From NCBI RefSeq assembly GCF_001562115.1, contig NZ_CP013926.1, positions 62,001-126,000 of the forward strand: a stretch of 64,000 bases of DNA, read 5' to 3'. This document shows positions 56,671 to 64,000 of this stretch, piece after piece. The stretch's first letter is position 1; each line of letters begins with the position of its first letter. The stretch is from Alteromonas stellipolaris. Lineage in GTDB: Bacteria; Pseudomonadota; Gammaproteobacteria; Enterobacterales; Alteromonadaceae. A program made the translations under genes and the position numbers. The notes under the pieces were generated by a model. It did no database searches, had not been told where the DNA came from, and worked only from the letters and a program-made list of their open reading frames with translations.

Positions 56671-57561
56671 ATGGCGCTGCCTAGAAATACTCAACAACAA
56701 AACGCGCAAGCACAAATTATTACTGCTAGCTGTTCAAGTAAGTTAGGTACGGTCGATGTGGTCACCCGTTATTTGTATCAAAACGGCTTCTACATTACCG
56801 AAATTCACTCGTTTGACGACACTGAAAACGAACAGTTCTTTATTCGCATCGAATTTCGGCCAGACAACGGCGCGAACTTCGACAGGCAAGCCTTCTTTGA
56901 CGGTTTTAGCCCGCAAGCCGATAAGTTTTCGATGCAATGGCAGTTGGTCGCAAAGGCATATAAACCTAAAATTGTGATCATGGTGTCGAAGCAAGATCAT
57001 TGCTTAAATGATTTGTTATACCGTTGGCGGGTGGGCAGTTTGGCGGTAGATATACAAGCTATAGTGTCTAATCACCCCGACTGCGAAAGCCTAGCAAAAT
57101 GGCACAATATTCCTTACTACCACTTTCCTATTAGCAGCGAAACTAAGGCTGAACAAGAAGCCTTGGTTTGGGGAGTCATTCAGCAATACGATACGGATTT
57201 AGTGGTACTTGCACGGTATATGCAGGTGTTGTCGAACGACATGTGCGTGAAGCTAAAAGGCCGCGCGATTAATATTCACCACTCGTTGCTACCTGGTTTT
57301 AAAGGGGCTAAGCCTTATCATCAGGCTTATGAAAAAGGCATTAAATTGGTAGGCGCTACTGCCCATTATGTTAGCGATGAACTTGATGAAGGGCCTATTA
57401 TTAGTCAAGGCGTGGAAACGGTAGATCATGGTTTCTTGCCGCAAGACCTAGCTGCAAAAGGGCGTGACGTAGAGTGCTTAACTCTGGCTCGCGCGGTACA
57501 AAATCACATTGAAAACCGCATATTTCTGTATGGGCAAAAAACCGTGGTGTTCACTAAGTAA
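56671..57561 (+). CDS. purU: Formyltetrahydrofolate deformylase
   Basis: A 296-aa enzyme that hydrolyses 10-formyl-THF to THF and formate. The N-terminal ACT domain (about 10-90, IITASCSSKLGTVDVVTRYL) senses regulators, and the formyltransferase domain has HHSLLPGFKGAKPYHQAYE and GATAHYVSDELDEGPII. In this operon it restores free THF consumed by sarcosine oxidase. AAAGGA at 56659-56664 sets ATG 56671. Confidence 0.95.
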   Translation: MALPRNTQQQNAQAQIITASCSSKLGTVDVVTRYLYQNGFYITEIHSFDDTENEQFFIRIEFRPDNGANFDRQAFFDGFSPQADKFSMQWQLVAKAYKPKIVIMVSKQDHCLNDLLYRWRVGSLAVDIQAIVSNHPDCESLAKWHNIPYYHFPISSETKAEQEALVWGVIQQYDTDLVVLARYMQVLSNDMCVKLKGRAINIHHSLLPGFKGAKPYHQAYEKGIKLVGATAHYVSDELDEGPIISQGVETVDHGFLPQDLAAKGRDVECLTLARAVQNHIENRIFLYGQKTVVFTK

Positions 57562-57599
57562 CGCCACGGCAGTATATGCGCGTATTTCTATGGTTTAGC

Positions 57600-58964
57600 C
57601 TAAGCATCTGGTTTTGGTTCATGCTCACCATAAGCGGCTGACGTAGAGTCCTGTTCTAGTCCAAAAGCGGGCGCGTATTCTGTTACTGGCTCTGGCTCTG
57701 AAGCTGACTCAACAGCTGAAGCTTCCTCAGAATTAACAGGCTCTTCTTCATCAATACCCACTTCTATAACTTCATGGGTCGTTTTGCTTACACTTACGAA
57801 AGGCATGAAGTGCTCACGGTCTACCTTGTGGAATTTAATTCGGTACACCGTCCAGCAAGCCAAAATGAAAAAGGCGAGGGCGGACACTATAAATAAAGCA
57901 TGCGGGGTGTATTTAATTAACGAAGACACCACTATTGGCCCAAATACACTGCCTAAGCTATTCATCATTAACACACCGCTCCCAATCTCAATCACCGATA
58001 GGTCGGTGTTATCGTTAGCGTGGGCTAAGCACAGTGCATAAAGCGGAAAGACTAAACCGCCGAATAAAAACATGGTGATGAATATAAACGATGGGCCTTC
58101 AAAAAAGGGCTGCACAGCAATAATACAAATAATGAACCCAACAACAGCTAGACCAGCAATGACTAGGCGTCGGTCGATAAAGTCAGATAATCGACCTAAT
58201 GGGTATTGCAACGCGGCCCCCCCTAGCAGGGTGACGGCCATAAAAATACCCACTTGGCCTGCATCAAGGCCATTGCTGTTGGCGGCCACAGGCCCTAATG
58301 CCCAAAAGCCGCCTGTCACAAAGCCGCCTAAGAAGGCTCCTACCATGGCAATTTGTGAAACCGACATAATACGTTTAAAACTAAATTTTATATCAGGAAT
58401 AGGATTTGGCGCTGTGCGTGAGGTTAACCCAATAGGTAATATGCCTAGTACTAATAGTGCCGCGGCCAGCATGAATAGCCTTTCAAAGCCAATATCGAAG
58501 CCGACCAACACTTGCCCTATACAGATGGCGAATAACGTAATAACCGCATATATTGATAGAATACTGCCGCGATGATCAGAGCTAGTTTTCTCGTTAAGCC
58601 AGCTTTCAATTACCATGTAGATACCCGCCATCGACCATCCCATCAGCAATCGCGCTATCAACCAAGATTCAAAATGGTTCACCATGCCAATGAACAGCAT
58701 AGAGGCAGTAGTCAGGGCAATTAACACAGTAAACACTCTGATATGACCTACCCTAGCTACAAGCTTTGGCACACTTAAACACCCAAATACAAAGCCAAGA
58801 AAATAGCTAGAACCGATATAGCCTATGGTAGAGGGCGCCCAATCTAGACTAACAGCATACAAAGGCACTAGGGTATATTGTAGACCGTGGCCTATCAGTA
58901 AAATGGCCGCAGAAAGCAGCAATGAAAACATAGATTGAAGTAAAACGCGCATAACTCTACTCAA
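57600..58964 (-). CDS. MFS transporter, YcaD-like
   Basis: A 454-aa major facilitator with twelve predicted helices. It resembles the YcaD/UMF2 branch: the N-terminal LLIGHGLQYTLVPLYAVSLDW, GIYMVIESWLNEKTSSDHRG and late PLYALCLAHAND. Substrate unknown. The C-terminal 60 residues form an acidic, Ser/Glu/Pro-rich tail (EEPVNSEEASAVESASEPEP), probably cytoplasmic and variable. Transcribed leftward from beside the BCCT gene, so it may share the betaine regulon. Confidence 0.87.
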   Translation of the reverse strand: MSRVMRVLLQSMFSLLLSAAILLIGHGLQYTLVPLYAVSLDWAPSTIGYIGSSYFLGFVFGCLSVPKLVARVGHIRVFTVLIALTTASMLFIGMVNHFESWLIARLLMGWSMAGIYMVIESWLNEKTSSDHRGSILSIYAVITLFAICIGQVLVGFDIGFERLFMLAAALLVLGILPIGLTSRTAPNPIPDIKFSFKRIMSVSQIAMVGAFLGGFVTGGFWALGPVAANSNGLDAGQVGIFMAVTLLGGAALQYPLGRLSDFIDRRLVIAGLAVVGFIICIIAVQPFFEGPSFIFITMFLFGGLVFPLYALCLAHANDNTDLSVIEIGSGVLMMNSLGSVFGPIVVSSLIKYTPHALFIVSALAFFILACWTVYRIKFHKVDREHFMPFVSVSKTTHEVIEVGIDEEEPVNSEEASAVESASEPEPVTEYAPAFGLEQDSTSAAYGEHEPKPDA

Positions 58965-59027
58965 TGTAAGAGGCGCTAGTAGGGTAGTTTACTAACGCCA
59001 TGCCTGTAACTGGTTAATTGGAAAAGG

Positions 59028-60728
59028 TTAAAAGCCTTCAGGAGGGTCTATATTCCTGTGGTTTTTTGCTGGCTTCGGTTCCAGCATATTGCCACGAGCT
59101 ACGCGGTATATCAGCACAAATAATGAAGCGTTTACGCAAATAATGATAAACATGGCAGGCAGGCCGCCTAAATTCGACATCATTTTAATGCCGTCAATAC
59201 TGGCAAAGCTCACCATTACCCATGCGATAACGCCAATACTAATACCCCACACGAATTTAAGCATTAACAATGAGCCCGAGTTTGCACTCGCATCTTCGGT
59301 GGTATCTGTGGCGCATTCAACACTAGCAGCTGTCTCTGGTTCATCGGAATCTGTAGAGCACAAGTTACTCATGGTGTCGGTGTTGGAGTCGGCGGCGGTA
59401 ACGTAAGAAATAAACGTGATACAAATGAATATAGTCGCCACGATAGCGCTAATTGGCAGGTTATCAAATAGCGAGTAAATAGCGCCTTCAGCCCCGCTGG
59501 TATCCATAGCTTGGCGAATGCCGCCATTTAATTCTTGGTCAAAGAACAAGGTGCTGCCAGAAAACGTAGACATCCATATCATGGCGAATAAGGCAGGAAG
59601 TACTAAGTTCACCACAATGAACTGCCTAACGGTGTAACCACGGGCAATTCTTCCTAAAAATAACGCTACCACGGGGGCCCATGCGTACCAATTTGCCCAA
59701 TAAAACACTATCCATAACTTCGGCCAGTCGTCGTTCGGTCCGGTGTAAGTATTTAGGCTTCGGGCAAAAAAGTTAGTGCCATAGTCAATTAACCCTTCAA
59801 TACCTAACGAAAATACATAGCTGGTGGGGCCGAATAAAAGTACAAATATACAAGCAACGATAAAGATTTTAGCGTTCAGATTAGATAGCTTAGCAATACC
59901 TTTTTGTAACCCACTTACCGCAGATGCCACGAAGGTAATAACAATGGCGGCACACACTAATGCCATCACGGTTTTCGTATTGGGCAGCCCTAATACTGAC
60001 TCTAACCCGCCGCTTAACATCAACACTCCTGTGCCTAACGAAGATGCCATACCGGCAACTAACGCAAACAGCGCAATCGCATCGATAACCTTGCCTGTTG
60101 CTGGGGTGATGAGCTTGCCTAAAAAAGGCCTTAGTGACGAGCCAAGAGAAAAGGGCATTTGTAAGTTGTAAAAACACAGGGCAAATACCAATGCTGGCAA
60201 GCAGTAAATAGCATAGGGGGTGAACGTCCAATGCATAAACATGGTGGCCATGGTAAATACCGCTGCGGCTTCACTTTGCGCTTCAATATTGAGTGACACG
60301 GGCGGTTCATAGAAATGGAACATGGGCTCTGCCGCACTCCAAAACAAAATGCCGGTGGCTAATGTGGTACATAAAGTAATAGAAAACCACTGCCATTTAG
60401 AGAGCAATGGAGTAGCACGGCTACCACCAATTCTAATTTTGCCTAACGGGGAGAAAAAAGTAGCGATAAGTGAGAGCAGCAAACACAGCGTAGAAAAGCT
60501 AAATAACCATGCGAAGGTATCTAATATCCAATCATTGATGTTGGTAACCACGCGTAAGAAATGTGCTAAATCAATAAAACTGAAAACCATGGCGGCGAGA
60601 AGGAGCAAAAAGGGAGGCCAAAATACGCTGTGTTTAATATCGTTTTTAAAATCGAAGCGTAGCCATGCAGGGGGCTTTTTAGCTAGGGCTTTTTTTGCAT
60701 TTAATGCTTTAGCTGCATTATGAGACAT
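59028..60728 (-). CDS. BCCT family betaine/choline/carnitine transporter
   Basis: A 566-aa secondary carrier with twelve helices. The BCCT signature is visible as WIVFYWANWYAWAPVVALFLG, with aromatic residues that bind the trimethylammonium group. SVFWPPFLLLLAAM opens TM1. An insertion rich in Asp/Ser/Thr/Ala (about 465-500) breaks the late cytoplasmic loop. It is the likely uptake route for glycine betaine that feeds GbcAB; choline or carnitine remain possible. AGAAGGT precedes ATG 60728. Confidence 0.92.
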   Translation of the reverse strand: MSHNAAKALNAKKALAKKPPAWLRFDFKNDIKHSVFWPPFLLLLAAMVFSFIDLAHFLRVVTNINDWILDTFAWLFSFSTLCLLLSLIATFFSPLGKIRIGGSRATPLLSKWQWFSITLCTTLATGILFWSAAEPMFHFYEPPVSLNIEAQSEAAAVFTMATMFMHWTFTPYAIYCLPALVFALCFYNLQMPFSLGSSLRPFLGKLITPATGKVIDAIALFALVAGMASSLGTGVLMLSGGLESVLGLPNTKTVMALVCAAIVITFVASAVSGLQKGIAKLSNLNAKIFIVACIFVLLFGPTSYVFSLGIEGLIDYGTNFFARSLNTYTGPNDDWPKLWIVFYWANWYAWAPVVALFLGRIARGYTVRQFIVVNLVLPALFAMIWMSTFSGSTLFFDQELNGGIRQAMDTSGAEGAIYSLFDNLPISAIVATIFICITFISYVTAADSNTDTMSNLCSTDSDEPETAASVECATDTTEDASANSGSLLMLKFVWGISIGVIAWVMVSFASIDGIKMMSNLGGLPAMFIIICVNASLFVLIYRVARGNMLEPKPAKNHRNIDPPEGF

Positions 60729-61343
60729 TTTTTACCTTCTTTTGCTTATTGTTTGCTGTACGAAGCAGCGCTTTAAATTTTTAAGGTAAAGCCAAGATTT
60801 GGTGAATGTAAATTGTAAATGGCAATCACAGTGTGAATGTGTTTTTTGCCCAGTTTTTGTTCTCACCAAACTTCTTGTCGATTGCGAAAAGTGAACAAAC
60901 CTTGTTCGGTTATTGCTTATTAATGATGCCATTGTTGTAGTCAAAAAATGGCAGTGAGTATGTTCACTATTATTCTTGAATAGGGCTCTTTGTGCCAGAT
61001 TAGCATTCAAGGGTGTTGATATTTTGATTATAACGACTCATAACTTTCTAAATACGTCGCTACAAGTTTAAAAATTATTTCCTTTGATTATCTGGTTATA
61101 AAAATTAATTTTTAAGCTTGTAAATCATTTAGCATTTTTTAATTAGACCTGAGTTTTTCTCTGGCTTTACCAATTTTCACGTTTTTTTAGTTTGGAATTA
61201 ATACAAACCAATTTTTAGTATATAGAAATAAAATTCGTATGTCTTATATGAACCAGTAAATGTCTTGATTGGAAAAGTGAAACATATCTACAGTGCTTTA
61301 ATAGACGGCTATTCAGGGTAAAAATTAATTTAACGAGTAAGCC
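60729..61343. promoter_or_regulatory. 615-bp divergent regulatory region between BCCT carrier and serine dehydratase
   Basis: No gene supported. A minus-strand frame at 60732-61010 has unlikely composition. The stretch is AT-rich and contains the motif copy at 61033-61059, roughly equidistant (about 285-305 bp) from the two starts. Divergent promoters controlled from the middle are plausible. No clear promoter boxes can be assigned with confidence. Confidence 0.5.
61033..61059. promoter_or_regulatory. Candidate operator copy 3 (BCCT / serine dehydratase)
   Basis: Matches the copy at 45167 in 23 of 27 positions, with the inverted CGAC/GTCG ends conserved. It lies between the betaine carrier gene and sdaA, which fits control of both ends of the pathway, import and serine use. 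Confidence 0.6.
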
Positions 61344-62717
61344 ATGATCAGCGTCTTCGATATGTTCAGTATTGGTATAGGGCCGTCAAGTTCTCATACC
61401 GTTGGACCCATGCGTGCTGGCATCGCCTTTTGTGAACAGCTGAAGTACCTTCAGTTGTTTGAGCAGGTTGATGAAGTACGTGTAGAGTTGTTTGGATCGC
61501 TAGGGCAAACGGGTAAAGGGCATGGCACGGGAAAGGCGGTTATATTAGGCCTTCAAGGTTTTACCCCAGAGTCTATTGAGATAGAAAGTGTCGAGCGCAA
61601 TTTGGCTGATGTTGCACATCAACAATGGCTAAAATTGCATGGCCAGCGACAGGTTATTTTTAAGCGTGAAAACGCTATTGTATTTCATCGCCGCAAAACA
61701 CTGCCCCTTCATGCAAACGGTTTGACCTTCCATGGGCTTCAAGGGCAACGCATAGTCGCTAGCCAAAGTTACTATTCCATTGGTGGCGGTTTTATATTGC
61801 GGGATGAAGACTTCCATCAAGAAAAGGCAGCAGCGGTCCAACAAGACGATAAAAGCGTACCTTACCCTTTTTCCTCAGCGTCTGAATTACTGCGTTTATG
61901 TAAAGAGCACGGGTTATGTATTAGTTCTCTGATGTTGGCAAATGAAAGCGCAGTGTGTAGTAACGGTGAAGTTAAACAGAAGCTATGGCACCTGTGGCAG
62001 GTTATGCAAACCTGTGTATCTAATGGTATTGCCAACGAGGGAATTCTACCAGGAGGCTTAAAAGTGACACGGCGTGCCCCTAAGTTATTCCGCCGACTTC
62101 AAAATGAACGTACCACCGATCCTATGCAGGCAATGGACTGGGTTAACTTATTTGCATTGGCTGTAAATGAAGAGAATGCGGCGGGCGGCCGAGTGGTTAC
62201 TGCACCTACTAATGGTGCGGCGGGCATTATTCCTGCTGTACTGCATTACTATGAAAAGTTTGTTCGCCCGGTAGATGAAGATATTGCGGTACGGTATTTA
62301 CTGACGGCAGCGGCGATTGGTATTTTATACAAGAAGAATGCGTCTATTTCTGGGGCTGAAGTAGGTTGCCAAGGTGAAGTGGGTGTGGCTTGCTCTATGG
62401 CCGCTGGGGCGTTAACCGAGATACTTGGGGGCACGGTAAGCGAAGTTGAGAATGCGGCTGAAATTGGCATGGAGCACAATTTAGGGCTAACGTGCGACCC
62501 TGTAGGTGGCTTAGTGCAAGTGCCTTGTATAGAAAGAAACGCGATGGGAGCGGTAAAAGCAATTAATGCCTCTCGACTGGCGCTTCGGGGCAACGGCGAT
62601 CAAAAAGTCTCCCTCGATAAAGTGATTAAAACCATGCTTGAAACCGGCAACGATATGAAATCAAAATACAAGGAAACCGCTCGTGGAGGCTTAGCGGTTA
62701 ATATTATAGAGTGTTGA
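61344..62717 (+). CDS. sdaA: L-serine dehydratase (Fe-S, single chain)
   Basis: A 457-aa iron-sulfur L-serine ammonia-lyase that turns serine into pyruvate and ammonia, the exit step of the betaine route. The N-terminal beta-type domain starts [25 protein letters not shown]. The catalytic alpha-type part has [19 protein letters not shown], and the 4Fe-4S cysteines are in [12 protein letters not shown] and [12 protein letters not shown]. Length matches SdaA/SdaB. Neighbours suggest a role in betaine-derived serine; which paralogue it is cannot be told. Confidence 0.95.
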   Translation: MISVFDMFSIGIGPSSSHTVGPMRAGIAFCEQLKYLQLFEQVDEVRVELFGSLGQTGKGHGTGKAVILGLQGFTPESIEIESVERNLADVAHQQWLKLHGQRQVIFKRENAIVFHRRKTLPLHANGLTFHGLQGQRIVASQSYYSIGGGFILRDEDFHQEKAAAVQQDDKSVPYPFSSASELLRLCKEHGLCISSLMLANESAVCSNGEVKQKLWHLWQVMQTCVSNGIANEGILPGGLKVTRRAPKLFRRLQNERTTDPMQAMDWVNLFALAVNEENAAGGRVVTAPTNGAAGIIPAVLHYYEKFVRPVDEDIAVRYLLTAAAIGILYKKNASISGAEVGCQGEVGVACSMAAGALTEILGGTVSEVENAAEIGMEHNLGLTCDPVGGLVQVPCIERNAMGAVKAINASRLALRGNGDQKVSLDKVIKTMLETGNDMKSKYKETARGGLAVNIIEC

Positions 62718-62824
62718 CATAAATGCGTGGGTGATTGAGCTCACAAGCCTGTAACGCACAAAGCATTGAAAAGCTGAAGAATGTTAGATAGCGTCCTCTG
62801 CAAATAAGACATTAAGGTCTTACA

Positions 62825-63721
62825 CTATACCTGGGAAGTGATTTTTAGCATCCAGTCAAAGAAGTGTTTAACATCAGGTTTGTCTTTGTCTTCCTTGCGA
62901 CAAATAATACCCCAGCTTCCAGAAAACGTGGTTTCATGCTCACAGGGCTTTACCAATCGACCCATGCGTAAATCATCGTCTATAAAGGGCCCATTCACCA
63001 ACGCCACCCCTTCATTATTAATGGCCATTTCAAGGGCAACAGCTTTTGTATCTACCACCATATAAGGTGTAATAACATTGGGTGTAAGATTGGCGCTCTC
63101 AAACCACCGCTTCCAATAATCTACTTCGGTTTCTACAGACAGTAGGGGTAAATCTAATAAATCTTCGGGTGTTAATTTACCATCGTATTTTTCAAGCAAG
63201 GTTGGGCTACACACCGCGTATACACGGGAGTCGAAAATGGGCTCCCAATGATACCTGTCTGAAGGCGCGGTATCGCAATACACTATGCCTACATCTGAAG
63301 ATTCTTCGTCGAATTCCCATTTCGAAGCATACGTATCAAGTTGAACATTTACCGTGGGGTGTTCATCGTGAAAAGCGGGTAATCGGCGAGCCAGCCAGCG
63401 TATAGATAGGGTGACATAAGTTTGTACTCGCAGTGGCGCGTGCTCTACCGCTTTTTTAACCGTTGCCACACCTAAAGCAAGTTGCTCAAGTGCTTCTAGA
63501 ACATAGGGGTAAAACAACTTTCCTTCATCGCTAAGAATGACATTTCTGCCGTCGCGATTAAATAGTTTTACTCCTAAGTGCTCTTCTAAGTTTTTGATTT
63601 GATGGCTAATCGCTGGATGCGTTAAATTTAACTCTTCCGCCGCTGCGCGGTGGCTCAGCCTGCGTGCAGCGGCCTCAAAACCGCTTATGGTACTGAGTGG
63701 CGGAAGTAACCGACGTTCCAT
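62825..63721 (-). CDS. LysR-type transcriptional regulator (GcvA-like)
   Basis: A 298-aa LysR regulator. The N-terminal winged HTH is FEAAARRLSHRAAAEELNLTHPAISHQIKNLEEHLGVKLF. The effector domain spans about 90-298. The sequence resembles GcvA, the glycine-responsive regulator, which would fit a locus that makes glycine and serine. It converges on sdaA. Target genes are unknown. Confidence 0.9.
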   Translation of the reverse strand: MERRLLPPLSTISGFEAAARRLSHRAAAEELNLTHPAISHQIKNLEEHLGVKLFNRDGRNVILSDEGKLFYPYVLEALEQLALGVATVKKAVEHAPLRVQTYVTLSIRWLARRLPAFHDEHPTVNVQLDTYASKWEFDEESSDVGIVYCDTAPSDRYHWEPIFDSRVYAVCSPTLLEKYDGKLTPEDLLDLPLLSVETEVDYWKRWFESANLTPNVITPYMVVDTKAVALEMAINNEGVALVNGPFIDDDLRMGRLVKPCEHETTFSGSWGIICRKEDKDKPDVKHFFDWMLKITSQV

Positions 63722-64000
63722 TTAGAGACCTTAATCATTGAAAAATTATCACAACATAACTACCAAACAATGGCGTAAAATCCAACTAATAACTACAGAT
63801 AGACCCGCGAAAGTAGTTGTTTTCACACCTAAACGCATAAGCTTAAAGGCATTAACCTTAAGCCAATAAGATGAAGGCAACCCGTTCAGGTTGCCTTCTA
63901 GTAAAGGTGCTGCCTAGTGCAATGTTTTCTTAGTTAAGCATGCGATAAATGGAAATAATGGCTTTAGTAATCGCTTCTTAGTGGCACCACAACTTCGTAG
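63722..64000. other. Right-edge stretch with hairpin and possible gene end
   Basis: A 10-bp perfect stem GAAGGCAACC (63873-63882)/GGTTGCCTTC (63889-63898) with 6-nt loop could end a minus-strand gene that starts beyond the window. On that strand one frame stops at TAA 63964-63966 after YEVVVPLRSDY and another at TAG 63914-63916. Neither can be decided without flanking sequence. Confidence 0.4.

Noticed and set aside
58072..58575. 167-aa plus-strand frame opposite the MFS gene
   Set aside because: Antisense to transmembrane coding sequence, without recognisable motifs.
60732..61010. 92-aa minus-strand frame in the BCCT upstream region
   Set aside because: It lies just upstream of the BCCT start with no ribosome site and irregular composition (runs such as HTHCHFLTTTM); likely regulatory DNA.

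Overview
The window looks like the chromosome of a marine gammaproteobacterium of the Alteromonadales, most likely Alteromonas or a close relative. The rpmB-rpmG-mutM-coaD-kdkA order, the ubiCA/ubiK/rep/cytochrome c5 neighbourhood and the many c-di-GMP proteins point that way. This placement is from recognition only; no search was run.

Bases 1-20300 are backbone. They hold ribosomal proteins L28/L33 with a textbook promoter, DNA repair (mutM), CoA synthesis (coaD), LPS core genes (kdkA and a family 9 glycosyltransferase), a trio of phosphate-binding-like protein, porin and GGDEF-EAL protein, an overlapping kbl-tdh-glpE-glpG operon, a FliL-like protein, ubiquinone genes (ubiC, ubiA, ubiK), the Rep helicase, a GAF-GAF-GGDEF-EAL protein and cytochrome c5.

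Bases 20569-34836 are accessory. A tRNA-Arg(CCG) gene is followed by a remnant mobile element bounded by a 45-bp exact duplication of the tRNA 3' end. It holds a SEC-C motif protein and a P2-type replication endonuclease gene cut off at the repeat. After nhaC and two unassigned genes comes a third, degenerate copy of the tRNA 3' end. Beside it lies an AT-rich four-gene cluster on the minus strand: nuclease-helicase, C5 DNA methyltransferase, a 1011-aa protein with two GHKL ATPase modules, and a receiver-like protein. This is a restriction/anti-phage type island that uses two-component-like parts, and it is the best candidate here for a poorly described system.

Bases 35137-63721 are a nearly complete glycine betaine catabolic locus. 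A BCCT carrier imports betaine. GbcAB make dimethylglycine, DgcAB with a dedicated ETF make sarcosine, and SoxBDAG make glycine plus methylene-THF. GlyA makes serine, a serine dehydratase makes pyruvate, and PurU recycles formyl-THF. GbdR, an M19 dipeptidase, a 4-vinyl-reductase-like protein, an MFS carrier, a lactate-permease family carrier and a LysR regulator accompany them. A 27-bp partly symmetrical motif occurs in three promoter regions of this locus and may be a shared operator. Several proteins of the locus carry in-frame low-complexity or tandem-repeat expansions. No integrase, transposase, rRNA operon or CRISPR array was seen.
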